Below, in pieces: positions 37,588-47,130 of a stretch of 64,000 nucleotides of DNA. The position numbers and the translations under genes were made by a program. The DNA comes from Paenibacillus lautus NBRC 15380 (lineage in GTDB: Bacteria > Bacillota > Bacilli > Paenibacillales > Paenibacillaceae). The stretch is from assembly GCF_004000945.1 (NCBI RefSeq), contig NZ_BIMF01000004.1, positions 372,001-436,000 of the forward strand. Direction: 5' to 3'. How positions within the stretch are numbered: position 1 is the first letter of the stretch; every line of letters begins with the position of its first letter. The notes below the pieces were generated by a model. The model did no database searches, had not been told where the DNA came from, and saw nothing but the letters and a program-made list of their open reading frames with translations.

Positions 37588-38454
37588 TTAAACCTCGGAT
37601 TGGAAGCTGGTCAGAACCGCTTCCTTCATAGCCTGTACGGGCGCCGTCAGACCTGTCCAATATTCGAATGCATACGCCCCTTGGTTGATGAACATCCCGA
37701 GTCCGCCATGCACCGTGCATTGCCGAAGCGCGCTTTCCCGTAACAGCTCGGTCTTCAACGGATTATAGATCAGATCGCTGACAACGATCCCTTCCGGTAT
37801 ATATTCCGCTGGAACGGGAAGCTCGGAAACCCGGGGAAACATGCCCACCGAGGTGGTGTTGATCAAGACATCGGCATCCGACAATGCCTCTCTGGCATGA
37901 TCCTCTCCGTATCCCCTCAAGTCGGCGAGCGCACTCCACTCCTCGGCCAATGCCAGCGCTTTGTCGGATGTCCGATTCACAATGGAAATCTTCTCGGGCT
38001 CTTCAACGGTAAGAGCATAGATGATCCCCCTGGCCGCTCCGCCGGCGCCGATGACGACGATGCGTTTTCCCTTAAGATCGGGACAGGCTTCATCTTTTAA
38101 TGAACGAACATAGCCGATGCCGTCCGTATTATAACCGGTCAATTTGCCATTGTCGTTGACGATGGTATTCACGGCACCGATGCGCCGCGCCCCTTCATCG
38201 ACGACATCCAGATACTTCATAACCTCCACCTTGTGCGGGATCGTTACGTTCACTCCGCGGAATCCCAGCGCTTTAACAGCTTGGATGGCGTCACCAAGCC
38301 CCTCCGGACGTATATGAAAGGGTACATAGGCCCCTGACAAACCCAGGGCGGTAATGGCCGCATGATGCATAGCCGGTGATTTCGAGTGACCGATAGGGTC
38401 CCCCATTACGCCAAGGAGCAAATAATCACGCTCGATCATTGGATTCACTTTCAT
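37588..38454 (-). CDS. aroE: Shikimate dehydrogenase
   Basis: NADP-dependent reduction of 3-dehydroshikimate in aromatic amino-acid synthesis. Shikimate-binding segment GDPIGHSKSPAMHH (about residues 18-31), catalytic Lys in NVTIPHK (about 67-73), nucleotide motif GAGGAARGI (about 136-144). The start is uncertain: ATG 38454 is immediately after GGGGAGAA, GTG 38448 has better spacing, ATG 38439 is also possible, and the frame is open to 38496. It lies between yqeH and yhbY. Confidence 0.95.
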   Translation of the reverse strand: MKVNPMIERDYLLLGVMGDPIGHSKSPAMHHAAITALGLSGAYVPFHIRPEGLGDAIQAVKALGFRGVNVTIPHKVEVMKYLDVVDEGARRIGAVNTIVNDNGKLTGYNTDGIGYVRSLKDEACPDLKGKRIVVIGAGGAARGIIYALTVEEPEKISIVNRTSDKALALAEEWSALADLRGYGEDHAREALSDADVLINTTSVGMFPRVSELPVPAEYIPEGIVVSDLIYNPLKTELLRESALRQCTVHGGLGMFINQGAYAFEYWTGLTAPVQAMKEAVLTSFQSEV

Positions 38455-38510
38455 TTCTCCCCTATCTCTCCCATGATAAACCGGGCGGTGTACCAAAGCG
38501 ATTTTAACAC

Positions 38511-39638
38511 TTATATCAAGGATGGACGCGACAGAACTTTGATTCCTTTAGGTGCATGAACCGCCACGAGCGCTCCTTGTTCACCATTGATCTTGATCCA
38601 GCCGAGCCCCGAGATAAACACGTCTTGGCGGGTCCCCTTAGGAATACGAATTTCATGTCTTGTCCACTCCGGCAGTTCTTCAATTCGTTCCTTGGTCGGC
38701 GGTGAGAGGAGCTCTCCGGCATGCTCGGCAAATAACGAATCCGCCCGTTCCAGCTTGGTCCGATGAATGCCTAATCTGCCGCTGATAAAGCAAGTAAAGG
38801 ATTGGTGCTCTCCTTGCAGAAAATCAAAACGGCCGAAACCTCCGAAGAAGAGCGTCTGTCCTTCGTTCAACTGGTATACCATCGGCTTCAGCGGATTCTC
38901 CGGCATGACCGTCCCCAAATCCTCACGGCTCACAAGCTCGCTATAGCGCCATGGGTACACAATGCCTGGCGTATCGATAATATACCGGCCGTCGTCCAGC
39001 GGAATATTGACCATGTCCAGCGTCGTTCCCGGATAACGGGAAACGGTCAGTTCCTGATCCAGATCGCTGTAGTCGCGGATCAGACGATTAATCAAGCTGG
39101 ATTTACCCACATTCGTGGCGCCAACCACGTAGACGTCCCGGTCGCCTCGGTAATGCGCAACCGTCTCCAGCAGCCGCTCAAAGCCTTGATTCTTCTTCGC
39201 GCTGCAGAGCACGATGTCTTCGGTTCTCAGTCCATGCTCCTTGCACTGCTTCTGCACCCAATTGAGAACTTTGTTCCAATTGGTGACCTTCGGGAGAAGA
39301 TCGGTCTTGTTAACGGCCAGAATCACCGGATTGTTGCCGACAAACCGCTGCAGTCCCGAAATAAGACTCCCTTCAAAATCGAAGAGGTCCACGATATGAA
39401 TGACAAGCGCGTTCTTGCCGCCGATCTGTCCCAGCAGCCGTAAAAACTCATCCTGGTCTACGGCAACCGAGGACGCTTCATTATAATTCTTAATCCGGAA
39501 ACAGCGCTGGCAAATAACCGGGTCGCGGTCCCAAGCCTTCTCCGGCAAATAGCCCGGCTTGTCCTGTGCTGCACTCTGTAGCTGTATGCCGCAGCCGCTG
39601 CACTTCTTGATGTCTTCTCCGCCAGTAGGCAACGTCAT
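38511..39638 (-). CDS. yqeH: Circularly permuted ribosome-assembly GTPase YqeH
   Basis: GTPase needed for 30S subunit assembly. About 375 residues from ATG 39638, which overlaps the yqeG stop as ATGA and follows GGAGGAGG. An N-terminal zinc finger (CSGCGIQL ... CQRCFR, about residues 12-53) precedes the permuted G domain, with G4 NKTDLLP first (about 108-114), then G1 GATNVGKSSLI (about 167-177) and G3 IIDTPG. The C-terminal domain follows. Order and neighbours match B. subtilis. Confidence 0.96.
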   Translation of the reverse strand: MTLPTGGEDIKKCSGCGIQLQSAAQDKPGYLPEKAWDRDPVICQRCFRIKNYNEASSVAVDQDEFLRLLGQIGGKNALVIHIVDLFDFEGSLISGLQRFVGNNPVILAVNKTDLLPKVTNWNKVLNWVQKQCKEHGLRTEDIVLCSAKKNQGFERLLETVAHYRGDRDVYVVGATNVGKSSLINRLIRDYSDLDQELTVSRYPGTTLDMVNIPLDDGRYIIDTPGIVYPWRYSELVSREDLGTVMPENPLKPMVYQLNEGQTLFFGGFGRFDFLQGEHQSFTCFISGRLGIHRTKLERADSLFAEHAGELLSPPTKERIEELPEWTRHEIRIPKGTRQDVFISGLGWIKINGEQGALVAVHAPKGIKVLSRPSLI

Positions 39639-40165
39639 GATTTCGGTTCCTCCTCCATCCATAATCCTTTCTTGCGCAAACGGGTCAATGCGATGCGCTC
39701 CACCCGGCGATTGACCAGGCGCGTAAACCACCCCTCATCGTTGATGGCGATGGGCATAACCAATACCGTATACAGACCCAGCCGATTTCCGCCATATACG
39801 TCGGTCAGCATCTGGTCGCCGACAACAACCGTTTTATCCGGCGTGAGCTCCATCATCTTCATCGCTTTGCGAAACGGGGTATTGCTTGGTTTACGGGCTT
39901 CATGCACATATTGGATATCCAGCGGCGTCGCAAATTTAGACACGCGTTCAAGCTGGTTATTCGAGACGATGATAAGCTGGAAACCGATCTCCTTCACCCT
40001 TTTGAACCAAACGACCAGTTCCGGCGTGGCTACCGGTGCCTTGGCCCCCACAAGGGTATTATCCAAATCGGTAATGATCCCCCGATACCCCTGCTCATAT
40101 AATTCCTCTAGGTTAATATCAAAAACCGTATTGACACGGAGCTTTGGGATTAACATTTCAAACAA
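39635..40165 (-). CDS. yqeG: HAD-family phosphatase YqeG
   Basis: HAD superfamily IIIA phosphatase; the B. subtilis relative is implicated in phosphatidylglycerophosphate dephosphorylation-like activity, but that is not firm. About 176 residues. Motif I is ITDLDNTLVG (about 31-40), motif II VSNN (about 69-72), and motif III region TVVVGDQMLTDVYGGNRLG (about 111-129). TTG at 40165 is favoured because GAGGTG lies six bases upstream; GTG 40174 and ATG 40156 are alternatives. First gene of the conserved operon. Confidence 0.92.
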   Translation of the reverse strand: MFEMLIPKLRVNTVFDINLEELYEQGYRGIITDLDNTLVGAKAPVATPELVVWFKRVKEIGFQLIIVSNNQLERVSKFATPLDIQYVHEARKPSNTPFRKAMKMMELTPDKTVVVGDQMLTDVYGGNRLGLYTVLVMPIAINDEGWFTRLVNRRVERIALTRLRKKGLWMEEEPKS

Positions 40166-40275
40166 GTTCGTCACCTCAATTTCATACGAAAAACTATACC
40201 ATATTCCGGTTCCTTAGTAAAAATAATCACGAGCCTTTTTCTTCCCTTATACCACATCGCTACCTTCACCAGCAA

Positions 40276-40317
40276 AAGACCACCCGGCGGCTGTTTGGAA
40301 GCGGACCGGGCGGTCTT
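40276..40317 (-). terminator. Terminator downstream of the transglutaminase operon
   Basis: AAGACCGCCCGG and CCGGGTGGTCTT pair on the minus strand, followed by TTGCTGG. It lies about 90 bases after the transglutaminase stop. Confidence 0.75.
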
Positions 40318-40406
40318 GAAATGATCGGATATCAGAACGTGTATGCATACCGAGCTATCCTGATACACCCAACAACAACCACCATCACGCGGTCTGTCTT
40401 CTTGGA

Positions 40407-42647
40407 TTAGGTTGATAGACGTTTCTCGGGTACGATGCGGACCTTCTTAATGGACTTCTTCAGCTTCTCAGCATCATGTTGGACGGAGCGCCACTGCTCC
40501 TCCTTCACTTCAGCCGGGCTGTAACGAGCGGCTTCAAATTGCTGCAGCAGCGGTCTCATCTCCGCTCCCAGCTCAGGGTGTGCACTTACCCAGCGGCCAA
40601 CCGATTCACGGAGCGTTTCATGTTCCTGCCTCACCAAGCCTCTGCGCTGCACGGAACGAATCCATCGTTCGGTTTCGGCAATGACTTTATCCGCTGCCGT
40701 CAGCGGCTTGCCAGCCCGAATACGCGCCCCGGCAAAACGCAGGCTGATGCGCATTCTCCATACGATGTACAGAATCCACAATACGATAACAACCACCGCG
40801 GCCGTTACAACAACTTTAACCCACCCGGGCTGCTGGTGATCAGAGGTTGCTGCTGGCGTAGTCTTGTCCTCTGCGTTCTCTTCTTCTTCAACTTCTTCCT
40901 CAATGACAGGCTCAGCGTCTGTGTCTGCCGTCAGAATCGGCATGCTGAAGCCCGGTGTCGCTTCAATCGGAACCCAGCCGTACTCGCCGAAGTATACTTC
41001 AACCCAGGAATGAGCGTCGGCATTCGTAACGGTATAGTTTCCGGGCTCAATCGAGGTTTGACCATCGGCCGGTACGTACTCCGAAGCCGTCATTCTTCCC
41101 GGCGCGTAGCCTTTGACCCAGCGTGCAGGGATATCCAGCGACCGTGTCATCATCACCAAGGATGTCGAGAAATAATCGCAATACCCTTCCTGGATTTCAA
41201 ACAGAAACGCATCCACAAAATCATCGCTCTGCTTACGCGTAAGATCGGGCGTGTTGGTATAGGTAAAGTTGCTCGATAAATATTGTTGCAAGAGCATGAC
41301 CTTCTCATACGGCGTATCTCCGCCCGCGGTAATTTCTTCGGCGAGATCGGAAACACGGTCAGGGAAGTTTCTCGGCATCTGGATATAAGCATCGTCAATT
41401 GAGCCGGAATATAGTTCATCATAAGTTCTGGTACTCAGCTCATCGATTGGAATCACCGGCACTTCCGACGTTAAAGTATAACTCTTCGGATAGTCCGCAT
41501 TACGAACGTCGTCCAGATGCATTTCCGCGCCTTCCTGCAGCCAGCTGAGCCGATCCGGATCGATATCCTCATCCATACTTTCCAACTGACGCACGGTATA
41601 GGCACCGAACAATACCGGATACACCGTATCACTCAGCATCGTTACGGACTGCTCCAACGTTTTGGTAGGAACGGATGCGCTGGCTTCTCCCGGCAATTCC
41701 TCACCGATGCCCACGCCCGTGCCGGAACGCCGGCTGTTGGCTCCGTCCGCCCAACCCGTTCCCGAATATACAGCTCTGGTTTCCCCTCGCCAATAGCTGC
41801 GTTCATCCGAGGTAATCGACATCACCGGTGAATAGTCAAAATTAAAACCGCCGCCAAGGTCGTTGTCCTCACGTCCATATCCGGACATGCTTTCAGACGG
41901 TGACTCGATAAGGGTTCCGGTTCCGGTTGTACTGCCGCCGGATAACGGTACCCCGTTCCACTCTCTCCACGCCGTGTAAGGATCCGTTAACGTGGGCTTC
42001 ACATGCGGCATGTTCACGCCGGCCACAATGATCAACGAGAAGATGACCAGAATGTTGGCGATAATCTTAAAGGGATACTTCGATAAATTGACCCATCCCT
42101 GCGGAAAGCGTCTGCGAAACCGGTTAAAATGGCTGGATACGAGCCAGCCCATCCCCGCTCCGACAACCCAAGCGATCTCATCCCACAGCACGATTTTCGT
42201 AAAGGAATCGAGCACGGCAAAACCGATGACGTTGATCCCGACTACAAAAAGCACGCGCCCCTTGGTTTTGGCCCACCGCGCAAGGAACAGAAAAGCGGCC
42301 CATGCGGCGATAGCAAACCACAAATAAGGAAAAAGATACATGATTTCCTCGGTCAGAGCCCCTTCAGCGCCAAAGGCAGGAACCGGATTACCATAAGTTT
42401 TCAGCAAACTGTATACACAATACAGGATCAAAATAAACTGGATAAGCACCCGGTACCCTTGCTTGATCGGCAGCAGCGCTTCGGTAACCGCCGTAATGGT
42501 TAACGCTGCAATAACGATGGCTGTCGTTTCCGAGAGCCATATCGTCTCCGTAAAGGACACCCACTGCATCCCGATGATCCAGATCCATAGCATCGTTAGC
42601 GTACTAAAGAATGTCGTAGATAGTTTGTCCAGCCATAACTTCATCAT
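40407..42647 (-). CDS. Membrane transglutaminase-domain protein
   Basis: 746-residue membrane protein. N-terminal five or six membrane helices (about residues 10-215), a large extracytoplasmic part with the papain-like transglutaminase core, a further helix (VVVTAAVVVIVLWILYIVW, about 620-638) and a cytoplasmic DUF4129-like tail. The catalytic triad is visible: Cys in EGYCDYFSTSLVMM (about 498-511), His in DAHSWVEVYF (about 553-562) and Asp/Glu in IEATPGF. Third gene of a moxR-DUF58-transglutaminase operon that is widespread and thought to act in envelope protein processing or assembly. Overlaps the DUF58 gene by four bases. Confidence 0.93.
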   Translation of the reverse strand: MMKLWLDKLSTTFFSTLTMLWIWIIGMQWVSFTETIWLSETTAIVIAALTITAVTEALLPIKQGYRVLIQFILILYCVYSLLKTYGNPVPAFGAEGALTEEIMYLFPYLWFAIAAWAAFLFLARWAKTKGRVLFVVGINVIGFAVLDSFTKIVLWDEIAWVVGAGMGWLVSSHFNRFRRRFPQGWVNLSKYPFKIIANILVIFSLIIVAGVNMPHVKPTLTDPYTAWREWNGVPLSGGSTTGTGTLIESPSESMSGYGREDNDLGGGFNFDYSPVMSITSDERSYWRGETRAVYSGTGWADGANSRRSGTGVGIGEELPGEASASVPTKTLEQSVTMLSDTVYPVLFGAYTVRQLESMDEDIDPDRLSWLQEGAEMHLDDVRNADYPKSYTLTSEVPVIPIDELSTRTYDELYSGSIDDAYIQMPRNFPDRVSDLAEEITAGGDTPYEKVMLLQQYLSSNFTYTNTPDLTRKQSDDFVDAFLFEIQEGYCDYFSTSLVMMTRSLDIPARWVKGYAPGRMTASEYVPADGQTSIEPGNYTVTNADAHSWVEVYFGEYGWVPIEATPGFSMPILTADTDAEPVIEEEVEEEENAEDKTTPAATSDHQQPGWVKVVVTAAVVVIVLWILYIVWRMRISLRFAGARIRAGKPLTAADKVIAETERWIRSVQRRGLVRQEHETLRESVGRWVSAHPELGAEMRPLLQQFEAARYSPAEVKEEQWRSVQHDAEKLKKSIKKVRIVPEKRLST

Positions 42648-43891
42648 GCACCACCTCCCAGCGCAGCCGGAAGCTCGTCAAGAGAAGCAACCGAATAGCT
42701 TGAAATCCCCCGGGATTGCAGAAGCGAAATGGATTCATCGCGTTTATTCGTTTCATTGGAATTGGTTACTTGCAAGAAGCAAGGGTTCATTCCCCTGGTC
42801 TCCACCCAGCGCATGATCTCCGAAGCGTCCTTGCCGCTCATCGGACTGATCAGCAGGAACAGGGCCCCTTTTGGAAAATGGCGATAGGATTTCTCCAGGG
42901 AAGCAATCAATTTGGTTTTTCGGTCATAATCCACGTCAACCAAATGCTGAATCATGCGCATCCGCTCTCCGGCGTGATCGGCGGGAGCGAACATCCGAGC
43001 TTCGCGGGTAGCCGTGAACAGGCCTGTACCCGCATGCTCCTTGGCGCCATATTCGATCAGCGACGCAGCTGCCGATACAGCCAATTCGAATTGCTGGGCA
43101 TGATCATATCCGTCCGCGGTGCAGTCGAGCACGATCATCGTTCTGGGAAAGGATTCATGCTCAAATTCCTTCGACTTCCACGAGCCGGTCTTCGCCGTTG
43201 CATTCCAGTGAATCCGGGAGATCCGGTCGCCATATACATAATCGCGGACCCCGTTGATCTGCGTTGTTTCCCGTCTTGAAGCCGAAACTGTTGTATGCGT
43301 GCCGCCCAACCTGGAATTCCGTATATTTCGCTGCCATCTGGGAATATATATGGTTCTCGGCAGAACGCGGAAATCGGTCTGGACTTCAATGCGTCCCTTG
43401 TGCTCCATTAATCCGAATATATCCTCGCTAATGCATTCCGTCTTTGAAAAAGCATACCGCCCCCGTTCAAGCGGAGGGGTCTGAAATACAAGCTTGCCCG
43501 CACCGCGGAGGTTCGGAATGACGCTATCTTCAAAAGACCAGGAGTCGCCGTTGTGCCTCTGCAATACTTCACGCACGATCATATAGGGCATCGGCAGCAA
43601 TCCCGGAACATGGACCTCCAGCTTCACGCGGACCTGTTCACCGGCATGAAGATGTTCTCCTCCTCGCTCCGATCCTCCCAGCACGCTTCGCCGGGCTTTC
43701 ACGCGATTGACTCCGCCAAAGCCTGCACCGATCAAATAGATTGTCAGAAGGCTGACCATGGAGAAAAGCATGAGCGAGGTTTTGCCCCCCTGAAATAAAA
43801 CATACAAAAGACATAGGCACCACACCGCCAATACCGCTGCGAGTCTAGACGGCTGCATGCCATTCAAAAATAACGAAACCGCGCGGCGCAT
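42644..43891 (-). CDS. DUF58 domain-containing protein
   Basis: 415-residue protein with two N-terminal membrane helices (about residues 15-55) and a C-terminal von Willebrand A-like DUF58 domain marked by RDYVYGDRISRIHWNATAKTG (about 217-237) and TMIVLDCTADGYD (about 251-263). These proteins are encoded with MoxR AAA ATPases and may be their partners or substrates. It starts two bases after the moxR stop with GGGGAG upstream and overlaps the transglutaminase gene. Confidence 0.93.
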   Translation of the reverse strand: MRRAVSLFLNGMQPSRLAAVLAVWCLCLLYVLFQGGKTSLMLFSMVSLLTIYLIGAGFGGVNRVKARRSVLGGSERGGEHLHAGEQVRVKLEVHVPGLLPMPYMIVREVLQRHNGDSWSFEDSVIPNLRGAGKLVFQTPPLERGRYAFSKTECISEDIFGLMEHKGRIEVQTDFRVLPRTIYIPRWQRNIRNSRLGGTHTTVSASRRETTQINGVRDYVYGDRISRIHWNATAKTGSWKSKEFEHESFPRTMIVLDCTADGYDHAQQFELAVSAAASLIEYGAKEHAGTGLFTATREARMFAPADHAGERMRMIQHLVDVDYDRKTKLIASLEKSYRHFPKGALFLLISPMSGKDASEIMRWVETRGMNPCFLQVTNSNETNKRDESISLLQSRGISSYSVASLDELPAALGGGA

Positions 43892-43893
43892 GC

Positions 43894-44850
43894 CTATCTC
43901 CCCATCTGAACAGGCACTTTGACCTGACGCAGTATAAACTCGAGCACCGATTCGGGACTCGCATTGTCGAGCCTGGCTTCCGGACGCAGCATGATCCGGT
44001 GCGAAAGCACGTATGGAGCCAGCGTCTTCACATCATCTGGCAGAACGTAATCCCTCTCTTGCAGGAAGGCATAGGCTTTAACGGCATTCATGAATGACAG
44101 CGTCGCCCGGGGACTTGCGCCCAGCATAACGGAAGGGTGCTCGCGGGTCGATCGGGTTATATTCAGCAAGTAATCGGCGACGGGGTCACCGATGAATACC
44201 TCGCGAATTTCACGTTGAATAGTCGAAATCTTATCCATATGCGTCACCGGCTGAAGTTTGTCCGCCAGTTGACCGTCGCGCGAACGGTACATCAGCTGCT
44301 TCTCCGTGGCAGCATCAGGGTAACCCAGGCTCAGCTTCAGCATAAACCGGTCCAGCTGTGCTTCCGGGAGCATATAGGTGCCTTCAAAATCGATCGGGTT
44401 CTGGGTCGCGCACAGCATGAAGGGATGAGGAAGTTCGTGGGTAGCCCCATCCACTGTTACGCTGCGCTCCTCCATGACCTCAAGCAGGGCCGATTGCGTC
44501 TTGGTTGTCGCTCGATTGATTTCATCCGCCAGCAAAATGTTGGTCATGACCGGACCTGGACGGAAGTAAAACATTTCATCTCTCGGGTGGAATACCGAAA
44601 CGCCCGTTATATCACTCGGGAGAATATCCGGGTTGCACTGTATGCGGCGGTAGTCTCCCTGCATGGATTTCGCTAATGCTTTGATCAATTGGGTCTTTCC
44701 AGTGCCGGGCACATCCTCGATCAGTACATGTCCGCCAGCGAGCAGCGCCGTAAGGAGCAATTGGATCTCAAATTCTTTGCCTAGCAGGCACGACTCCAGA
44801 TTGGTTCGCACCGAGGTAATGATTTTCATGGATTCTTGGCTTACGGGCAT
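43894..44850 (-). CDS. MoxR-family AAA+ ATPase
   Basis: AAA+ ATPase of 318 residues acting as a chaperone-like assembly factor. Walker A is EDVPGTGKTQLI (about residues 39-50), Walker B NILLADEINRA (about 104-114), sensor 1 CATQNPIDFEGTYMLPEAQLDRF (about 150-172). The C-terminal lid carries SPRATL. First gene of the moxR-DUF58-transglutaminase operon, with AGGAGG before its start. Confidence 0.95.
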   Translation of the reverse strand: MPVSQESMKIITSVRTNLESCLLGKEFEIQLLLTALLAGGHVLIEDVPGTGKTQLIKALAKSMQGDYRRIQCNPDILPSDITGVSVFHPRDEMFYFRPGPVMTNILLADEINRATTKTQSALLEVMEERSVTVDGATHELPHPFMLCATQNPIDFEGTYMLPEAQLDRFMLKLSLGYPDAATEKQLMYRSRDGQLADKLQPVTHMDKISTIQREIREVFIGDPVADYLLNITRSTREHPSVMLGASPRATLSFMNAVKAYAFLQERDYVLPDDVKTLAPYVLSHRIMLRPEARLDNASPESVLEFILRQVKVPVQMGR

Positions 44851-44972
44851 GTATGACTAACCTCCTGTAAGGGAATAAATACTTATTTTAGTACTATTGT
44901 ACATGATCGAGGTCCCGGAGTACATTCGAAGAGATATTTTGCCTATTCACCTTTTTATTGTCCCTCTCAACA

Positions 44973-45001
44973 GAAAAAGACCCCGGCATGATGCCAGGGC
45001 C
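44973..45001 (-). terminator. Terminator of the spoVA operon
   Basis: On the minus strand GGCCCTGGCAT and ATGCCGGGGTC pair, followed by TTTTTCTG. It lies about 25 bases after the SpoVAE stop. Confidence 0.85.
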
Positions 45002-45024
45002 CTCTCCTTCTTGATGATTCAGTT

Positions 45025-45375
45025 TTATCCCTTCGGACGGACGAACAGCGCCGCCAGGAAAGAGAAAATGATGGCCGAGGATATTCCCGCACTGGTGACT
45101 TCGAATATCCCCGTCACGACCCCGATCCAGCCGTCCCTCCCCAGCTCCGTCAAGGCGCCATGCACAAGCGAATTACCAAAGCTGGTGATCGGAACGGAAG
45201 CTCCCGCTCCCGCGAATTTAACAAGCGGCTCATACAATCCCAACCCATCGGCGATGGCTCCGGCGACCACTAACGAACTCATTGTATGTGCCGGAGTCAG
45301 TTTAATAACGTCCATCATAATTTGCCCAATGACGCAAATCAGGCCGCCAATAATAAACGCCCATAAAAACTGCAT
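45025..45375 (-). CDS. spoVAE: Stage V sporulation protein AE (SpoVAEb type)
   Basis: 116-residue membrane protein, part of the channel that moves dipicolinic acid into and out of spores. Four hydrophobic segments (FLWAFIIGGLICVIGQIMM, LVVAGAIADGLGLYEPLV, IIFSFLAALFV and others). It is similar in layout to SpoVAC, including the GAGASVPITSFGNSLVHGA segment (about 55-73). It lies four bases after spoVAD. Confidence 0.94.
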   Translation of the reverse strand: MQFLWAFIIGGLICVIGQIMMDVIKLTPAHTMSSLVVAGAIADGLGLYEPLVKFAGAGASVPITSFGNSLVHGALTELGRDGWIGVVTGIFEVTSAGISSAIIFSFLAALFVRPKG

Positions 45376-45379
45376 GGTG

Positions 45380-46393
45380 TTATCCTCCCATCTCTAAGGC
45401 TACAGCGTGAGCGATGCACGGAATGCTCTCACCCTGCTGGTAAGAAAGAGGCGACAGCAAGGCCCCGGTTGCAACGACCAGCACCTTTTTCAATTCGCCT
45501 TTACGCATCCGTTTCAAAATATGGCCATACGTAACAACAGCCGAACAGCCGCAGCCGCTGCCCCCTGCATTAACGTATTTCTGCGTTTCCAAGTCGTAGA
45601 TCATTAAGCCGCAGTCGGCAAACACCGTACCGTCCATGATGACATCATTTTGTTTCAAAAGATCTTTGGCTATCGGAAGCCCAACGGAGGCCAGGTCACC
45701 GGTCACGATCAGATCATAATCCTTCGCTTGCCGGCCTGTGTCTTTAAAGTGCTTTGTTATCGTATCGGCTGCCGCCGGAGCCATTGCCGCCCCCATATTG
45801 AACGGATCCTTGATGCCCAGATCAACCACTTTGCCGATAGTGGCATACGTGACAGCAGGACCGTCTCCCTTGTCCGAAATGACCGAGCAGCCTGCTCCGG
45901 TAATCGTATATTGCGCATACGGCGGTTTCTGCGATCCGTACTCAGTCGGATAACGAAACTGCTTCTCGACCGTACAGTTGTGGCTCGCCGTGCCGGCCAT
46001 GACATACTTGGCCCCTCCTGAATCCACGAGCATGGAGGCCACCGCGAGGCTCTCCATCGATGTAGAGCAAGCTCCGAATACGCCGATGTAAGGCACACCC
46101 AACTGTCTTGCGGCAAACGAGCTGCTGATGATCTGGTTCATCAAGTCCCCGCCCACAAAAAACTGCAGCTGGTCTTCCTTGATGCCAGCCTTTTCGACCG
46201 CCTTGCTTGAAGCATCCTCCAGCAGTTTTCGTTCCGCTTTTTCCCATGTTTTTTCGTTGATCTCAATATTGTCGTAGATATAGTCGAAATCATCGGCGAG
46301 TGGCCCTTCGCCTTCCTCAGGTCCTACAATCGTCCCCGTGCCGATAATGACGGGTTTGTTCTCGAACTGCCAGGTTTGGCCGATCACCTTCAT
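45380..46393 (-). CDS. spoVAD: Stage V sporulation protein AD
   Basis: 337-residue thiolase-fold protein on the spore inner membrane that binds dipicolinic acid. Characteristic parts are KPVIIGTGTIVGPEEGEGPL (about residues 13-32), GVFGACSTSMESLAVA (about 102-117, active-site-like Cys) and GGSGCGCSAVV (about 277-287). Middle gene of spoVAC-AD-AE, spaced six bases after spoVAC. Confidence 0.96.
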   Translation of the reverse strand: MKVIGQTWQFENKPVIIGTGTIVGPEEGEGPLADDFDYIYDNIEINEKTWEKAERKLLEDASSKAVEKAGIKEDQLQFFVGGDLMNQIISSSFAARQLGVPYIGVFGACSTSMESLAVASMLVDSGGAKYVMAGTASHNCTVEKQFRYPTEYGSQKPPYAQYTITGAGCSVISDKGDGPAVTYATIGKVVDLGIKDPFNMGAAMAPAAADTITKHFKDTGRQAKDYDLIVTGDLASVGLPIAKDLLKQNDVIMDGTVFADCGLMIYDLETQKYVNAGGSGCGCSAVVTYGHILKRMRKGELKKVLVVATGALLSPLSYQQGESIPCIAHAVALEMGG

Positions 46394-46399
46394 TTCTCG

Positions 46400-46888
46400 T
46401 TACCTCCCCTCGATGCCAAAAATAGCGTAAATGATACCGATGATAAACGCAGCGACGGTACCAAATACAATGACTGACCCCGCCAGCTTAAACATGCTGG
46501 CCCCGACCCCCAGTACCAAACCCTCCGCGCGGTGCTCAAGCGCTGCGGAGCACATGGAATTCGCAAACCCCGTAACCGGCACGGCGCTGCCTGCTCCCGC
46601 CCATTGCGCGATTTTGTCATACACGCCGAAGCTGGTCAGAATGACGGAGAGTATAATCAGCACGGCTACCGTCGGATTGCTCGCTTCCGTGGTGCTCATG
46701 TCGAATACGGACATAAAAAACCGCTGAATGCATTGGCCGATCAAACAGATGAGACCTCCCACCAAAAAAGCGCGCAGACAATTTTTAAGTACGGCGCGGG
46801 GAGGTTCATGCTTTTTGGCAATCGCCTGATATTCCGCCGAGCTCATTGTGGTGATATCTGACTTAGGCTTTTGGTTAGAGCCTGACAT
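46400..46888 (-). CDS. spoVAC: Stage V sporulation protein AC
   Basis: 162-residue integral membrane protein with about four or five membrane spans; in B. subtilis SpoVAC is a mechanosensitive component of the dipicolinic acid channel. Features: AFLVGGLICLIGQCIQRF (about 40-57) and GAGSAVPVTGFANSMCSAALEHRAEG (about 99-124), the latter shared with SpoVAE. The ribosome site is GGAGGTG. A CATACTT sequence about 20 bases upstream resembles a sigma-G -10 box, but no convincing -35 was found. spoVAA, AB and AF are not adjacent. Confidence 0.95.
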   Translation of the reverse strand: MSGSNQKPKSDITTMSSAEYQAIAKKHEPPRAVLKNCLRAFLVGGLICLIGQCIQRFFMSVFDMSTTEASNPTVAVLIILSVILTSFGVYDKIAQWAGAGSAVPVTGFANSMCSAALEHRAEGLVLGVGASMFKLAGSVIVFGTVAAFIIGIIYAIFGIEGR

Positions 46889-47130
46889 TTCAATACACCT
46901 CCGCTTTATTTAAGTATGGAATCCTCAAAAAACGCTAAAGAGCCGCTATGGATATCACTCGATATCATTATGCTTTGAATGAACTCCCTTTATGTTTGGA
47001 AAATCATCCTTCTCACTTGGTAATCACAGCTTGTCCTAACGCCAAGATTGCCCCACACGAAAATCAGCCTCCAGGAGTATCCCTGAAAGCTGAAATAAGA
47101 GTCGCCTGCCATCATTGCTGGACCCGGTCA

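Noticed and set aside
40171..40368. Minus-strand open frame of about 65 codons between the transglutaminase and yqeG genes
   Set aside because: It overlaps a terminator stem and the yqeG start region, has no ribosome site, and encodes an implausible product.
40407..44850. moxR-DUF58-transglutaminase operon as a possible new system
   Set aside because: The three-gene set is common across bacteria, and nothing in this copy departs from the usual form.
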